DNA of 64,000 nt, taken from contig CAUYUJ010014560.1 of assembly GCA_963575745.1 (NCBI GenBank), positions 307,834 to 371,833 on the forward strand, written 5' to 3'. Position numbers and translations under genes: made by a program. Each line of letters opens with the position of its first letter. The stretch's first letter is position 1. The stretch comes from Prorocentrum cordatum (lineage: Eukaryota > Sar > Dinophyceae > Prorocentrales > Prorocentraceae). The notes beneath the pieces are model-generated. The model was not told the DNA's origin, made no database searches, and saw nothing but the letters and a program-made list of their open reading frames with translations. Shown piece after piece: positions 32,229 through 42,431 of the stretch.

Positions 32229-32815
32229 TCAAGAGGCCCCCAAGACTGCCCAAGAGGCCCCCGAGACGCCCAAAGAGCGCTCCAAGACGCCGAATATGAC
32301 TCCAAGACGGCCCAAGAGGCCTCCAAGTGGCCACCAAGAGGCCTCACAAGAGAGCCTCGAGAGGCCAAAAACATAATTTTTACGACGGCTTTGAAAGGAT
32401 GTTAGCATTGTCGCCTTTTCGGCTTTCCGACGAAGCTCCAGAACGGCCCAAGAGGCCCCCAGGAGCGCCCCAAGACGGGCCAAGAGGCTTCCAAGAAGGC
32501 CCCAAGAGGGCCCAAGAGGGCCCCGAGACGGCCCAAGAGGCGCCCAAGACGGCCCAAGAGAGCCCCAAGACGGCCCCAAGAGGGGCCCGAGCGGGGGACC
32601 ACGAACCGAAAACTCAAGCCTTCCGCCCCAAGAGGGCTCCAGGAGCCCCCACGAGGCCCCCAAGAGGCCCCAAGGTACCGCCAAGAGACCCCCAAGAGGC
32701 CCCAGGAGGCCCACAAAAAAACGCCCCAAGAGGCCCCAGAAGGCTTCAAACAGGCCTCCCAGGCGCCCCCGAACGGCTTCTCAAAAGACCCCAAGAGGCC
32801 TCCCAAAGAAGCATC
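32229..32815 (-). repeat. 11-bp-period GC array with AT-rich core (copy A)
   Basis: Degenerate head-to-tail units of the form CAAGACGGCCC / CAAGAGGCCCC with about 11-bp spacing. An AT-richer core at 32,354-32,430 interrupts the array (ACATAATTTTTAC..., TTAGCATTGTCGCCTTTTC). The core recurs at 46,875 in the same orientation and at three other sites inverted. Open frames across it are a by-product of the repeat. Confidence 0.7.
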
Positions 32816-33735
32816 TTGACGACGACCCTGTTTGGCCCCAAGAGCAACACAAGATACCAACGAGAGGCTTCCTACTCCGCCCCCTCCTCTTCCTCATCCT
32901 CCTCCTACTTATATTCATCCTCCTCCTCTCCTTTTCATCCTCTCCTCCTCCTCCCCTCCCCTTCCCCATCCTCATCTTCCTCCTCCTCGGCGGCGCCACA
33001 GTGGCCCCGAGCCCACGGCGAAGCAGTAGCGATCAGGCAGTGTGGGCTGGCGGAATGAGCGAAGCGATTGAATAAATCTCGCCGACCCCTTCGGCACTGC
33101 TGACGCGGGAGGCCATCTGTCCTTCCCAAGAGGCGGGGCCGATCTTGCCAGTCTGGAGGGGGGTGTCTGGGCGAAGGGGCGGCCTGGAGTGCTCCAAGAG
33201 GTCTCCTGAAGCCCCCAGCCCAGAGTCCCCGAGAGAGTTCCCCAAAGACGCCCGAGGGCCTCGACCCCAGATCCCCGTCCACAAAGCATCTGGCACAGAG
33301 ATCCTCAAGCCGGCTCACTGAGCTGGGTGTGACACTCGGAGCTCCCTCGCTAGAGCCAGAAACCGCTGGGCAAACCCACGCGGGCCTGTCGCCAAGCCCC
33401 GTTTCAACGCGTGGGCGGATCATCTCGAGGTGACGGCGCATATACGTAAAGAAGGTCGAAGCGATCCGATATGTGGTATCGTGTGGCGACGTCCCCACGG
33501 TGCCTCTGCAATGCAGTGACCTTCAGGTCGAAGACACAAGAGGTGCGTATATTGAAGGAGTATAATGGGAACGAGAACGTGACCACTGACGACATCGAAT
33601 CATATTACGTAAGGCTTATTGGCCCGCTCTTTGGGCCTGAACCACTTCTGGAATTGAGGCCGAAGCTCCTCGCGCTTCTTACTTCCAGCGCTGGGTACTA
33701 CAAATTCTTGGGCCGCCATGGACCATGCTGGGGCT
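32816..33735. other. Unassigned sequence with pyrimidine tract
   Basis: A CT/TCC-rich tract spans 32,875-32,990. No gene or recognised domain was found in the rest. Confidence 0.5.
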
Positions 33736-33739
33736 ATTC

Positions 33740-33870
33740 ATGTGCTCTCGAGCGCAAACATTCCCAACCATCCTGTGGTGTTGGGACCTCGTTTTGAAGA
33801 GACAGCGCCCCGCGTTCCTTCCTTCACGCTGCTCCATCCCTCCTCCCCCTCCTCCCTCCTCCCATCCGCA
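33740..33870 (+). repeat. Dispersed block A, copy 1, upstream of the LINE
   Basis: It contains CCATCCTGTGGTGTTGGG, then CGTTTTGAAGAGACAGCGCC, then a TCC-rich tract. The same ordered block occurs inverted at 62,170-62,320. It lies 280-410 bases before LINE ORF1 and could be part of that element's 5' region. Confidence 0.6.
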
Positions 33871-34151
33871 GCCGCCGTCCCGGCTCAGGGGCCTCGGGTG
33901 CAGCTACCCAGTAGCTGCGCGCCCCTCGGGACGGGCGGTCATACGCGCCAGCCAGGGCCTCCTCGGCGCTCCCTGGCAGGCCGTGCAGCAGCTGACGTGT
34001 GGCCAGCGCCACGGGTCGTCAGCCCACGACCAGCGAGCCCGCCTGGCACAGGCGAGCCCGCGAACGCCGCAGTCAAGCTCGGGTACTGCTCAGAGTGGCT
34101 TCAGCACAAGCCACGCTCGCATCGCACCACAGCAGTCCTGAGTACGTGCAT

Positions 34152-35420
34152 ATGTCCAACAAGGCAGTATGGCAGCGCACCACATCTTCGTGGTTCTGTT
34201 CGCGCTGTGGGGTTTCACATGCTGCTTCCACGGCTTGGTGCACGACATGTTTTCCAGATCGCAAGGGATTGAGTCGTCGGCCTTGGCGTCGAGACAGATC
34301 CCTATCACGTACTGCGTCTCGAGGCGCTCAAGAGCGAGAGCCTTCCGAGGCAGCATCGCAGGCAGCCAGCATACGCAGTTCTACCACTACAAGGAGAGTG
34401 GCGACGCTCGAAGAGGCCAAGGCTCATCGCCTCTGGACCGAGCCACCGCCACTCGCAGCAGACAGAGAGGCCCACAGAGCTCACCTGAAGAGTGCCATGA
34501 GAGCTGTGGAGCAGCAGATTCAAGCACAAGAGAAGCTTTCCACAGATGCCCCCCTCTTGGAGTCCAAGAGGATCGAGTACTCGGTCTACCAGTTCATGCA
34601 TCTGTATTCGTACCCGCCGAAGGAGAGAGTCTGCAATCAGCAGGCGTACTTAGAGCGCATCGGCAAGCGCTTCGAGGCAGCGCAAGATGCAGAACGTCAA
34701 GCAGAGCTGGCCCTTTCGGCAGCCCAGAAGCATCGAGAAGCCATGTCAATCGAACTCAATCAGGCGTCCGCACTGTTGGAGAGCTTCAAGACGTTGGCCG
34801 AGCAGGAGAACCCTCACAAGTCCGTCACGTTCGAGGAAACGCCCACGCCTGTCTCGGCAACGGCCACTACACCTCAGCCGCCATCGCCTTTCGCGCCCAC
34901 AGCTCAGGTGCCACCACAGGTCATTGCAGATCTTCAAGCCAATCAGAACGCCATGACATCAGCATTGACAGCGCTGCAGGGATCCATCGTGACGATTCAG
35001 GCCACACTGAGTCAACTCACTATTCAATCGCAGCCAGCCGTCCAAGCAGCGCCGCCTGCATCATCTCCTACTACAGGGAATGCAGCGCCGACCGGTGGAG
35101 TTGCCAGCAGCCCAGTGGCAGCAGGCTCCGCAGCAGCTCAGCGTCCCACATCGCACATCGGCAAGGGCGGCGTCATCAAGACGCAGGGCAAGGTGAACGC
35201 GGCGAGGACACGCTTGGAGCAGGCCGCCAAAGCCCCTGGGCAGACGCGGCTATCACTGGGCCGTTCTTCGAAGGACGACGACAGCCTCGAGCCGCCGCAC
35301 AAGAGCATCTGCCTGCCGCACGAGGATGGCGAGGAGGAGGCGCACTCGGACGCCATGATCGAGGACGAGGACGTGGAGCAGGATGGAGCTGCAGGGGATC
35401 GTGCAGCAGTTTTTCACTAA
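34152..35420 (+). CDS. LINE ORF1 protein
   Basis: About 422 residues from the ATG at 34,152 to TAA. The frame is open upstream to a GTG at 33,999, so the start is not certain. Near the N-terminus, SSWFCSRCGVSHAASTAWCTTC-type spacing gives a C-x2-C-x10-C-x2-C finger with flanking Trp, similar to RanBP2-type fingers. A basic Arg/Ser stretch follows. Long helices with coiled-coil character come next (LKSAMRAVEQQIQAQEK; FEAAQDAERQAELALSAAQ), then a Pro/Ala/Thr-rich linker, a basic segment and an acidic tail. By analogy with other LINE ORF1 products it should bind element RNA and oligomerise. ORF2 starts 47 bases after its stop in another frame. Confidence 0.75.
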   Translation: MSNKAVWQRTTSSWFCSRCGVSHAASTAWCTTCFPDRKGLSRRPWRRDRSLSRTASRGAQEREPSEAASQAASIRSSTTTRRVATLEEAKAHRLWTEPPPLAADREAHRAHLKSAMRAVEQQIQAQEKLSTDAPLLESKRIEYSVYQFMHLYSYPPKERVCNQQAYLERIGKRFEAAQDAERQAELALSAAQKHREAMSIELNQASALLESFKTLAEQENPHKSVTFEETPTPVSATATTPQPPSPFAPTAQVPPQVIADLQANQNAMTSALTALQGSIVTIQATLSQLTIQSQPAVQAAPPASSPTTGNAAPTGGVASSPVAAGSAAAQRPTSHIGKGGVIKTQGKVNAARTRLEQAAKAPGQTRLSLGRSSKDDDSLEPPHKSICLPHEDGEEEAHSDAMIEDEDVEQDGAAGDRAAVFH

Positions 35421-35467
35421 CCCGAGCAGCCAGAGCAGAGAGCTGGCTGCCACCAGGTCGGGTGGAT

Positions 35468-38400
35468 ATGAACGACAGTCAGTCTATTCATCAGGAGCAA
35501 GGCCCTCTTGAAGGGCCTTCTGGTTGTTCGGGTTTACCTCAATCATCACAGCCCAGTACCGTTGAAGTACGTGGGTGCAAGACAAGTCCACTTATGGACA
35601 CGTCCATCGTCTTTCGGGAACTTTTCAGATCTTGGGACAGGCCTATCAATCCCAACTACTGGGTGTTGGCCAAGTACTGGCACTCCACCACCATCGGGGC
35701 CCTTCCTAGGCTCGCTCATATTTCAGATATCATCCCATCTATTATCCACATTTATACGGATGGATCTGGTGGTTCGTCTAGGGGCAGGCCTGCTTGGGCC
35801 TTTGTGGTCTTCGTCGAGGACTCTCTTGGGCACATGGCGCTCCTCGGTTTCGAGGGCGACGTCTTGGGCATCGAGATCCCCCCACATCTTACCTCATTGG
35901 CTGCCGAATTATTTGGTGCTCAATGGGCCTTGGCTTGGTTCCTGCAGTCCTCGTACGCTAGCCTATGTCATGAATGTGAAGTTCAGGTTCACTGTGATAA
36001 CTTAGAGGCTCTCCGAGTTGCCAGAGGAGGCGCGCTCAGTGCTTCACTACATTCGGCACGCATCGAGCTTGACAGCATTGCGAAAGTGGTTCAGTATTTC
36101 GCACGCAGTGTCTCTTGGTTGCACGTACCAGGCCACTCTGGCCAGCCCTGGAACGAGATGGCGGACACAGTCGCCACGCTCGCTTCACTAGGCAAAGGTG
36201 ATCTCCCGACGCCTGACGCATCCTGGAGGAGGTGCTTACAATCGCCCCAGGCACTACAATGGCTGTGGCTCAGGTTCGAGCCGCAGAGCGTGCAGATGCA
36301 GTACCCACCCAGCGCAGGAGCAGCGATGCCTAGCTTCCTCGAGACGGAGTCCGAGAAAGCATCAGCTCTCACCTCTCTCCTGCGCTTAGACACGAGACAG
36401 CCAGTTGCTTGCGACCAGTTTACAGCAGGAGCTCCCTCCTGCCAGCTGTGGGTTGCAGCTGCCAACGTCTTGTCCCTCAGCCCAGGCACGCTTTCCGCAT
36501 CATCGGCCAAGCCCTCGGGACTCTTTCTCTCGGGACGCATGAAACAGTTGAGTGCCGCATTTAGCAGACATCAATTTTTCCTGATCGGGACTGTCGAGAC
36601 TAGGTTTCCTCGCTCTGGGGTTTCCACAGTGGCACCATACCATATTATACACTCAGAGGCTGATGAATCTCGTCGGTTTGGCTGTTCTCTATGGATCAAT
36701 ACCTTTATCGAAGTACTTCCCGGTGTATCTTTGCAGGCCAAGCATTGCTGGACTCTTGCGGCGACCCCTACTTACCTACTCGTCGCCCTTCGAGTCGGCT
36801 CGTTCGCCCTGGACGTCCTCGTCGCTCACGCTCCTCACAGCAAGAAGCCTGAACATATCATCGAGGACTGGTGGAGGACGGTTTCGCTCGTCATCGCTTC
36901 TCATCGCTCGCCAGGGGTTGAACTGGTTTGTTTGTTGGATGCCAACGCTCGTGTCGGTTCGATTGTTTCCAGATACGTGGGTCCTATTGCGGCTGAGACC
37001 CAGAACCTACCAGGACAGTATTTTCACAGCTTTTTGGAGGAGAATGAGCTATGGGTCCCTTCGACCTTCCTGGAGTCTGGTCAAACATCGGCTGCGACGT
37101 GGTTTCCCCCTGGTTCCCACGGGCTATCTGCGGGTCGCCGTATCGACTACGTCACGTGCTCGTTTGGGATTTCGGTCGCTAAGCAGTTTGTCGTGTCGGA
37201 CGTGGACCTCACCATATCTATACTAGATCATCTTTTGGTTGCCGCAAGTATTACGGTTCCAGTTGCTCCCGTCGCGCTTCCCACGGCCAACTCGCACAAA
37301 ATCAAGTGCGACCAGGCTCGCTTTGCGGACGTGGAGGCACAGCAGCTTTTTTCTCAGCTTCTGCAAGAGTGTCCTGCTGTACCGTTCGAAGCCTCGCCTT
37401 CTTCTCACTGCCAGGTGCTAACAGATCATCTTCAGAAATGTTTGGAAACAGCTTTCCCTACGCGTACTACCACCTCGGGCAGACGGCCTCGCCAACCCTG
37501 GATTTCCCAGAAGACTTTGGAACTGATGGATGCACGTACTTCCCAGCTCCGAAGCTATAGGCAGGTAGGCTTTGCTTGCAGGCAGCTACAGCTAGCTCTC
37601 CTATTCCATGTTTGGGCTGAACCCATTCGAGGTCCATGGGCTTGTCTACGCACCAGGCAGTGGAAGTTATCAGCTCGAACACCAGGAGTATTTGGCACCA
37701 GATGGGGCTCACGTGCGAGCCAGCTTTCTTCCCTCTTCAGGCCTACTCTCCCCGAGCTCTTCTTCTACATTGACTGCCTGCGGGACATGTTAGGCGAAAG
37801 GATCTCCAATGTGAGGTTCGCAGTGGAATCGAATAAGTACCTCGTTTACTTCAGGCTTTGGGAACGCACTGGTGGGGCTGTCTTGGATCGGCTTTCCAGC
37901 CCCGCTACTCTGGAGGACTTGCGTTGGGTTCTTCCTGGTACTTCGGCCCTGTCGGGCTATGCATCATGCTGGAATTACGTCGTTCGTTTGTCTGGCCTTG
38001 GGCTGGCCTCTCGTGCTATTGCGCTCGAAATTATGACAAGATATGTGACACACTTCGTTGACCAGGATGCAAAGGCCCATGCAAAACATCTTGCCCAGGA
38101 AGTTTCTTCAGCCTGGTCCCGTCAGGACTTCAAAGAGTCCTATGCCAAGCTTCGGGCCATGGGAGCCTGTTCGCGTCGCAAAAAATCAGCTTGGCCTATG
38201 CCGATGCTCCTGGGACTCGAGGGCAAGCCGCTTCGTTCGAACATCGAGGTTGCGGATAGGTGGCTTCAGCATTTCAGTGGAGAGGAGGCGGCGCCAGTTA
38301 TCCCTTTTTCCGACATATCATGGTTCATGAACTCCCTCCCCGCCCTCACCTCTGACGTTACGCATAACGTGGACATTAACATAGAGGACGTCCCGTCCCT

Positions 38401-41116
38401 CGGTATCACCCAGCAGACGCTGTTTCGTGCCAAGGCTTCCGCTGCAGGCCCCGACGGCATCGCGGGGGCAGTCCTTAAGAAGCTCGCGCTGCAGATCGGT
38501 CGCCTTTTTCACCCACTGTACGTTAAGAGCACGGTCCGTATTTGTGAACCTATCCAATGGAAAGGCGGTTTTTACTGGAGTCTGTTCAAGGCTGGTGTCC
38601 CCTCTAATGTCAAAAACTACAGATCCATCTTAGGATCTTCTCAAGTGGGAAAGAGGTTTCGTGCTCTTACTCGTCAAAGTGTGGTGTCCCAGCTTGAGCA
38701 GGCAGCAGGGGACCGACAGTTCGGCGGCCTGGCTGGTCGCGGTACTGAGTTTTCAGCGCTCGAACTCCGTGTGTTTCAACAACTGGCAGCAGCGCGTAAC
38801 CACACGGTGATGATGTTGTTCATTGATGCTGTTCAGGCTTTCTACAAATCAGTTCGGGAACTTATATTTCGTACCTCGGCCAACGACGAAGCCATCGCCA
38901 AGCTACTCAAGTTCTGTGGGTTACCTCCAGAGGCCACCAAGGACCTGGCTGATACCATACGTTCGTCCACCCCCCTGCTCGAACAGCACGGCGTTTCGGC
39001 TTTTCGCAGGGGCCAGATTTCCGATGCGTACGATCAATCATGGTTTTATGTGCAAGATGGTTCTGGAGTTGCGTTTCCCTGTTTGGGCTCTGGTCCTGGG
39101 CAACAACTGGGCGATTTGGTTTTCAATTTTATAATGGCCAGAATCATGGCCACTGCTCAGGAAGGGCTTCTCGCATTAGGTGTTGGGCTACGTCTACCTT
39201 GCCACCTAGTCTCGTCTCTTGCGTCCTACACCGAAGGGAATGCGGAGCAGCCGCCAGCAGTTTACACATGCCACTCTATGGACGGCGCCTTCTTTGATGA
39301 CGCCCTGTTCTGCTTTGAAGGCCGTGCCAGTATTTTATTGCAGCAAGCGCCGTTTATTGCTTCCGTGGTCATTGACGCGTTCTCAGCCTCGGGGCTACAG
39401 GTCAACGTCAAACCAGGCAAGTCTGCATTTCTATTTCAGTTTCGCGGCATTTCCTCCAAAGGGGCCAAACGTACTTTGGTTCAGACGCTGCACAACACTA
39501 TACATACAGTTACACACAGTTTGGGGCCCATGTGTCTTCATCGGGTTCAAGAGTACGTACATCTGGGTACTAAGCATGATATGTCAGCGTCCATGGGGCC
39601 AGAGCTGGCTCACCGTCTTTCGGGATGTTCTCAGGCCTGGAAGGTCCTCAGAAGCAAGGTCTTCAAACACAAAACCATCGAGATGCAGACCGCATTGGTT
39701 TTCTTGGATTCTCTGGTTTGCTCTGGGAGATTATTCCAATCCAGCACTTGGGGCTTTCTTACCCAGGCACAGCATAATCAATTACAGGACGGTCTTCTCC
39801 GTTATTATCGCGCTATTGCCAGACTTCCCAGAGTGGATGACACAGCCATGCCATCCAAGTATGTTCTTGCACGAGTGGGGCGCCCACCGCTCGAAGCATT
39901 GCTGTCTGCCCACAGGCTTCGCCTTTTTGGCCGCCTCCTGCTATCGGGCCCACCCCACATTATGGCTTTAGTCCACGCCGCTATGGTTGAGACTTCCAGG
40001 ACCTGGGGACATATGATTTTGGGTGATCTTGGATGGTTGCGTAAGTACACCCGAAGGTTCCAGGACTTCCCCGACCCTCTCGAGAACCTACAGTCTTGGG
40101 AAATGGAGGCCAAGAAGTCAGCTGTGGGATGGAAGCAGACAATTAGGCAGGCGCTGGCTGCTCACGTTCGGCACATCCAGAGAGACACTCTTGCTCGGGC
40201 TGCCGAAGACCAGATATTCCAGATACTCGATTCGGCAGGGGTCCCACCGGCATGGGACGACCCAAGGCATCGCCTACGACAGCAGGAGAGAGAGGACGCC
40301 AATGTGTTCACGTGTATGTGGTGCTCGCGTTCTTTTTCTCGCATTCGAGGGCTTCGTACGCACATTCAGCGCGTCCATCATTCACGCGTATCGTTCATTC
40401 GCAGCTGTCAGGGTTCGTCTCTCTCCTGCTGTACATGCTTCCAGTCTTTTGCACATCGGTCAGCTCTCACGGCGCATCTGGCATTCGACTCGTTACCATG
40501 TGCGATTGGCCTCATCGTGTCTGCTCCGCAGTGCACGGTGGCAGAAGCCGCCGCACTTCAGCAGCAGGAGGACGAACGAATGCGAAGTCAACGAGCTTGT
40601 GGTCAAGGAAGGTGGCGTATCGAGGTTCCCGCCACACGACTCCCCGCCTTCTCCCGTGACCCAGAAGTTGTGGCCCTCACCTCACATCTTTCGCACCAAG
40701 ACGCCCTACAGTTGCTCCTGGAAGCTGACCCCGCCATCCCTGATGACCTCATACAGCAGTATACTACTATTTGCTCGGATGTCCCCTCGGTGATCCCCAC
40801 GGTCCCTGAGACCCCTTTCTATGTCTATAACCCTGGTGAATTTCCTGAGTTTCTGGCTTCTGCTGTCCCCATTCGCATTCGTCGACCTACGGCGTATGTT
40901 CTACATTTATACTGTGGGCAACGTCGCAGAGGCGACGTCCAGTGGCAGCTCGAGCATGAGACGTTTACGTCCGACCTGCACTTAGTGATTCTCAGTGTTG
41001 ACATTGCCATTGACGCCGACAGGGGGGACCTGACGAAGGAGGCTACGATTCTCGAATGGGTTGAGCACATACGTTGTCACAGGGTCATCAACGCGGGGGG
41101 GGGGGCCTCCTTGTGA
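35468..41116 (+). CDS. LINE ORF2: RNase H, endonuclease, reverse transcriptase, zinc fingers
   Basis: About 1882 residues from the ATG at 35,468. RNase H (about 95-245): IHIYTDGSGG with D98, SLAAELFGAQWAL, VQVHCDNLEAL, and HVPGHSGQPWNEMAD. AP-type endonuclease (about 325-600): AAANVLSLS, GTVETRF, LVAHAPH, LLDANARVG, GRRIDYV and ILDHLLVA; this enzyme nicks target DNA to prime reverse transcription. Reverse transcriptase (about 985-1340): SAAGPDGIAG, YRSILGSSQ, FIDAVQAF with the motif-A aspartate near 1118, GSGPGQQLGDLVFNFIM, and AFFDDALFCF as motif C. Two C2H2 fingers lie at about 1614-1675. RNase H before the endonuclease is unusual, since LINE RNase H normally follows RT. The frame ends in a G run just as a methyltransferase-like domain begins, so this stop is probably a frameshift artefact or recent mutation. 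Confidence 0.88.
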   Translation: MNDSQSIHQEQGPLEGPSGCSGLPQSSQPSTVEVRGCKTSPLMDTSIVFRELFRSWDRPINPNYWVLAKYWHSTTIGALPRLAHISDIIPSIIHIYTDGSGGSSRGRPAWAFVVFVEDSLGHMALLGFEGDVLGIEIPPHLTSLAAELFGAQWALAWFLQSSYASLCHECEVQVHCDNLEALRVARGGALSASLHSARIELDSIAKVVQYFARSVSWLHVPGHSGQPWNEMADTVATLASLGKGDLPTPDASWRRCLQSPQALQWLWLRFEPQSVQMQYPPSAGAAMPSFLETESEKASALTSLLRLDTRQPVACDQFTAGAPSCQLWVAAANVLSLSPGTLSASSAKPSGLFLSGRMKQLSAAFSRHQFFLIGTVETRFPRSGVSTVAPYHIIHSEADESRRFGCSLWINTFIEVLPGVSLQAKHCWTLAATPTYLLVALRVGSFALDVLVAHAPHSKKPEHIIEDWWRTVSLVIASHRSPGVELVCLLDANARVGSIVSRYVGPIAAETQNLPGQYFHSFLEENELWVPSTFLESGQTSAATWFPPGSHGLSAGRRIDYVTCSFGISVAKQFVVSDVDLTISILDHLLVAASITVPVAPVALPTANSHKIKCDQARFADVEAQQLFSQLLQECPAVPFEASPSSHCQVLTDHLQKCLETAFPTRTTTSGRRPRQPWISQKTLELMDARTSQLRSYRQVGFACRQLQLALLFHVWAEPIRGPWACLRTRQWKLSARTPGVFGTRWGSRASQLSSLFRPTLPELFFYIDCLRDMLGERISNVRFAVESNKYLVYFRLWERTGGAVLDRLSSPATLEDLRWVLPGTSALSGYASCWNYVVRLSGLGLASRAIALEIMTRYVTHFVDQDAKAHAKHLAQEVSSAWSRQDFKESYAKLRAMGACSRRKKSAWPMPMLLGLEGKPLRSNIEVADRWLQHFSGEEAAPVIPFSDISWFMNSLPALTSDVTHNVDINIEDVPSLGITQQTLFRAKASAAGPDGIAGAVLKKLALQIGRLFHPLYVKSTVRICEPIQWKGGFYWSLFKAGVPSNVKNYRSILGSSQVGKRFRALTRQSVVSQLEQAAGDRQFGGLAGRGTEFSALELRVFQQLAAARNHTVMMLFIDAVQAFYKSVRELIFRTSANDEAIAKLLKFCGLPPEATKDLADTIRSSTPLLEQHGVSAFRRGQISDAYDQSWFYVQDGSGVAFPCLGSGPGQQLGDLVFNFIMARIMATAQEGLLALGVGLRLPCHLVSSLASYTEGNAEQPPAVYTCHSMDGAFFDDALFCFEGRASILLQQAPFIASVVIDAFSASGLQVNVKPGKSAFLFQFRGISSKGAKRTLVQTLHNTIHTVTHSLGPMCLHRVQEYVHLGTKHDMSASMGPELAHRLSGCSQAWKVLRSKVFKHKTIEMQTALVFLDSLVCSGRLFQSSTWGFLTQAQHNQLQDGLLRYYRAIARLPRVDDTAMPSKYVLARVGRPPLEALLSAHRLRLFGRLLLSGPPHIMALVHAAMVETSRTWGHMILGDLGWLRKYTRRFQDFPDPLENLQSWEMEAKKSAVGWKQTIRQALAAHVRHIQRDTLARAAEDQIFQILDSAGVPPAWDDPRHRLRQQEREDANVFTCMWCSRSFSRIRGLRTHIQRVHHSRVSFIRSCQGSSLSCCTCFQSFAHRSALTAHLAFDSLPCAIGLIVSAPQCTVAEAAALQQQEDERMRSQRACGQGRWRIEVPATRLPAFSRDPEVVALTSHLSHQDALQLLLEADPAIPDDLIQQYTTICSDVPSVIPTVPETPFYVYNPGEFPEFLASAVPIRIRRPTAYVLHLYCGQRRRGDVQWQLEHETFTSDLHLVILSVDIAIDADRGDLTKEATILEWVEHIRCHRVINAGGGASL

Positions 41117-42431
41117 AACTTGGTCGGCTGCCCGGTGGCACGAAGGGGGCCCCCCCCCTCTTAGGTCTACTCAGTTTATGTGGGGACTACCATGGGTATC
41201 TCAGCGTCAGTCCGAGCAGCTTCGTATTGGGTCTCAGCTATTGCATGCAATGGTCTGGCTCTTGGCGGAGCATCTGAGGGCTGGCACGGGGGGTTGGATG
41301 GAGCATCCCGCCAACCCCACGTGGGCCCCTAGGGCCCCGTCCGCGTTTCGTTGGCGGCCTCTTGAGGCCCTGGCCGCGGCCCCAAGCGCCGCGGTCACAT
41401 CTTTCGATCAATGTGAGCACCAAGGTCCCGAGGTGGACCTTGGGCAAATTGGCCGTGCCCCCACTACCATTCTTTCGGTTCGAATGCCCACTATGGATAG
41501 GCTCCTTAGGGCCACTCCAGGAGGCGGTAGGTGTTCCCACCCGAGAGGCTCCCATCAGACCCTATTAGGGAAAAGGGCCTCGGGTTCTTTTTACACGGCT
41601 TCTAAGAAGACTTACCCGCCTCAGATGTGCCAGGCGATCGCCTCGGCCATCGTGGATAGTGCCAGGTCTCTCCTTTCCTCGGCTGAGTCCTCCACCCCGC
41701 CCAGTGAAGACCTGGACTATCCCGAGGACGATGATGATATCCGTGAATCGCTTGCTGTTTTCTATGCCACGTTTCAGGTTTCGTGCCCACCGCAGGAGAA
41801 CCCTGCTCCTGACTTTGCTGGTTTCTCGCACAAGGATGCTTGTAGAGTTGACCCACGTGGGTTTGTCTACCCAGCGGGGGGCGCGGTGCGAGTGGGGACT
41901 GCCCGGCGGTGCGCCGTTAGTGACCCTCGCACCGTTGCTCCCCGGCCCAGCGCACGGCGCGGAGAGTTCAACTCTGCCTCTGGCTGGATGGAACAAAATT
42001 GTAGAGTTGACCCTGAATTTCACAGGTTCGTAGATTCGGACGATGAAGTGGAAGGAGCTGAGGACAGATCTCAGCAGGATTTCACGCCTCCCCCGCATGG
42101 CGAGGAGGAGGCTGAGGCAGAGCAGCAGTACGCAGATCTTTTGCCTGGCTCCCCAGAGGAGCAAGCTGCTGAGTGGCTCCTTCTCCCTCCCTCCCCCCCC
42201 CCGTCGCCTTCGCCTCCTCCTCCCGCCCCTCTCGAGCTCACCACCCAGCAGCGTGACCGCATTGCGGCCCACCGAGCTCTCGCCAAGGAGAGACGGGCGG
42301 CTCGTCGCAGAATCCAGGTGCCCACCCCATCGTGCTTCGCCCCGGCCTCCCCCCCAAACGCGGAGGGTAGGCGACAGGAGGCGAGGGAGGCCGCACGTTC
42401 GGCCTTACGCAACTGGCTCATCAGCAACTAG
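41095..42431 (+). CDS. LINE ORF2 C-terminal domain, methyltransferase-like (frameshifted)
   Basis: After one extra G in the 11-G run (41,095-41,105) the protein continues in the next frame for about 445 residues. Upstream of the shift, AYVLHLYCGQRRRGDV and VILSVDIAIDADRGDL look like the first two strands of a Rossmann fold. Just after it comes GGGPPCETWSAARW. GGPPC followed by a Ser after three residues is close to motif IV of cytosine-5 DNA methyltransferases, whose Cys attacks the base. LYCGQRRRGD could be a degenerate motif I. No ENV-type (motif VI) or QxRxR (motif VIII) signature was recognised. The rest is an acidic, Pro-rich tail and a basic Arg-rich end. It may be a degenerate or reshaped methyltransferase, or another SAM-fold domain. 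Confidence 0.6.

Larger units (their letters stand above)
34152..42431 (+). mobile_element. LINE-like non-LTR retrotransposon with extra C-terminal domain
   Basis: Two consecutive plus-strand ORFs: a zinc-finger/coiled-coil ORF1 and a very long ORF2 with AP-endonuclease and RT. No LTRs were seen. Element ends are uncertain: block A (33.74 kb) may belong to the 5' region, and the ~89-bp array (42.6-44.0 kb) may be part of the 3' region or an independent repeat. Only one frameshift (G run at 41,095-41,105) breaks an otherwise open 7-kb ORF2, so the copy is young or maintained. Confidence 0.85.

Noticed and set aside
32229-32860. Gly/Leu/Pro/Ser-rich open frames in the 11-bp arrays here and at 46.7, 48.3 and 51.6 kb
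   Set aside because: An 11-bp period keeps all frames open with similar peptides. This is a composition effect.
34169-35467. N-terminal 430 codons of the long frame that later encodes LINE ORF2, overlapping ORF1
   Set aside because: The translation here is Ser/Arg/His-rich shadow sequence of ORF1. Coding-like composition in this frame begins only after the ORF1 stop, so I start ORF2 at 35,468.
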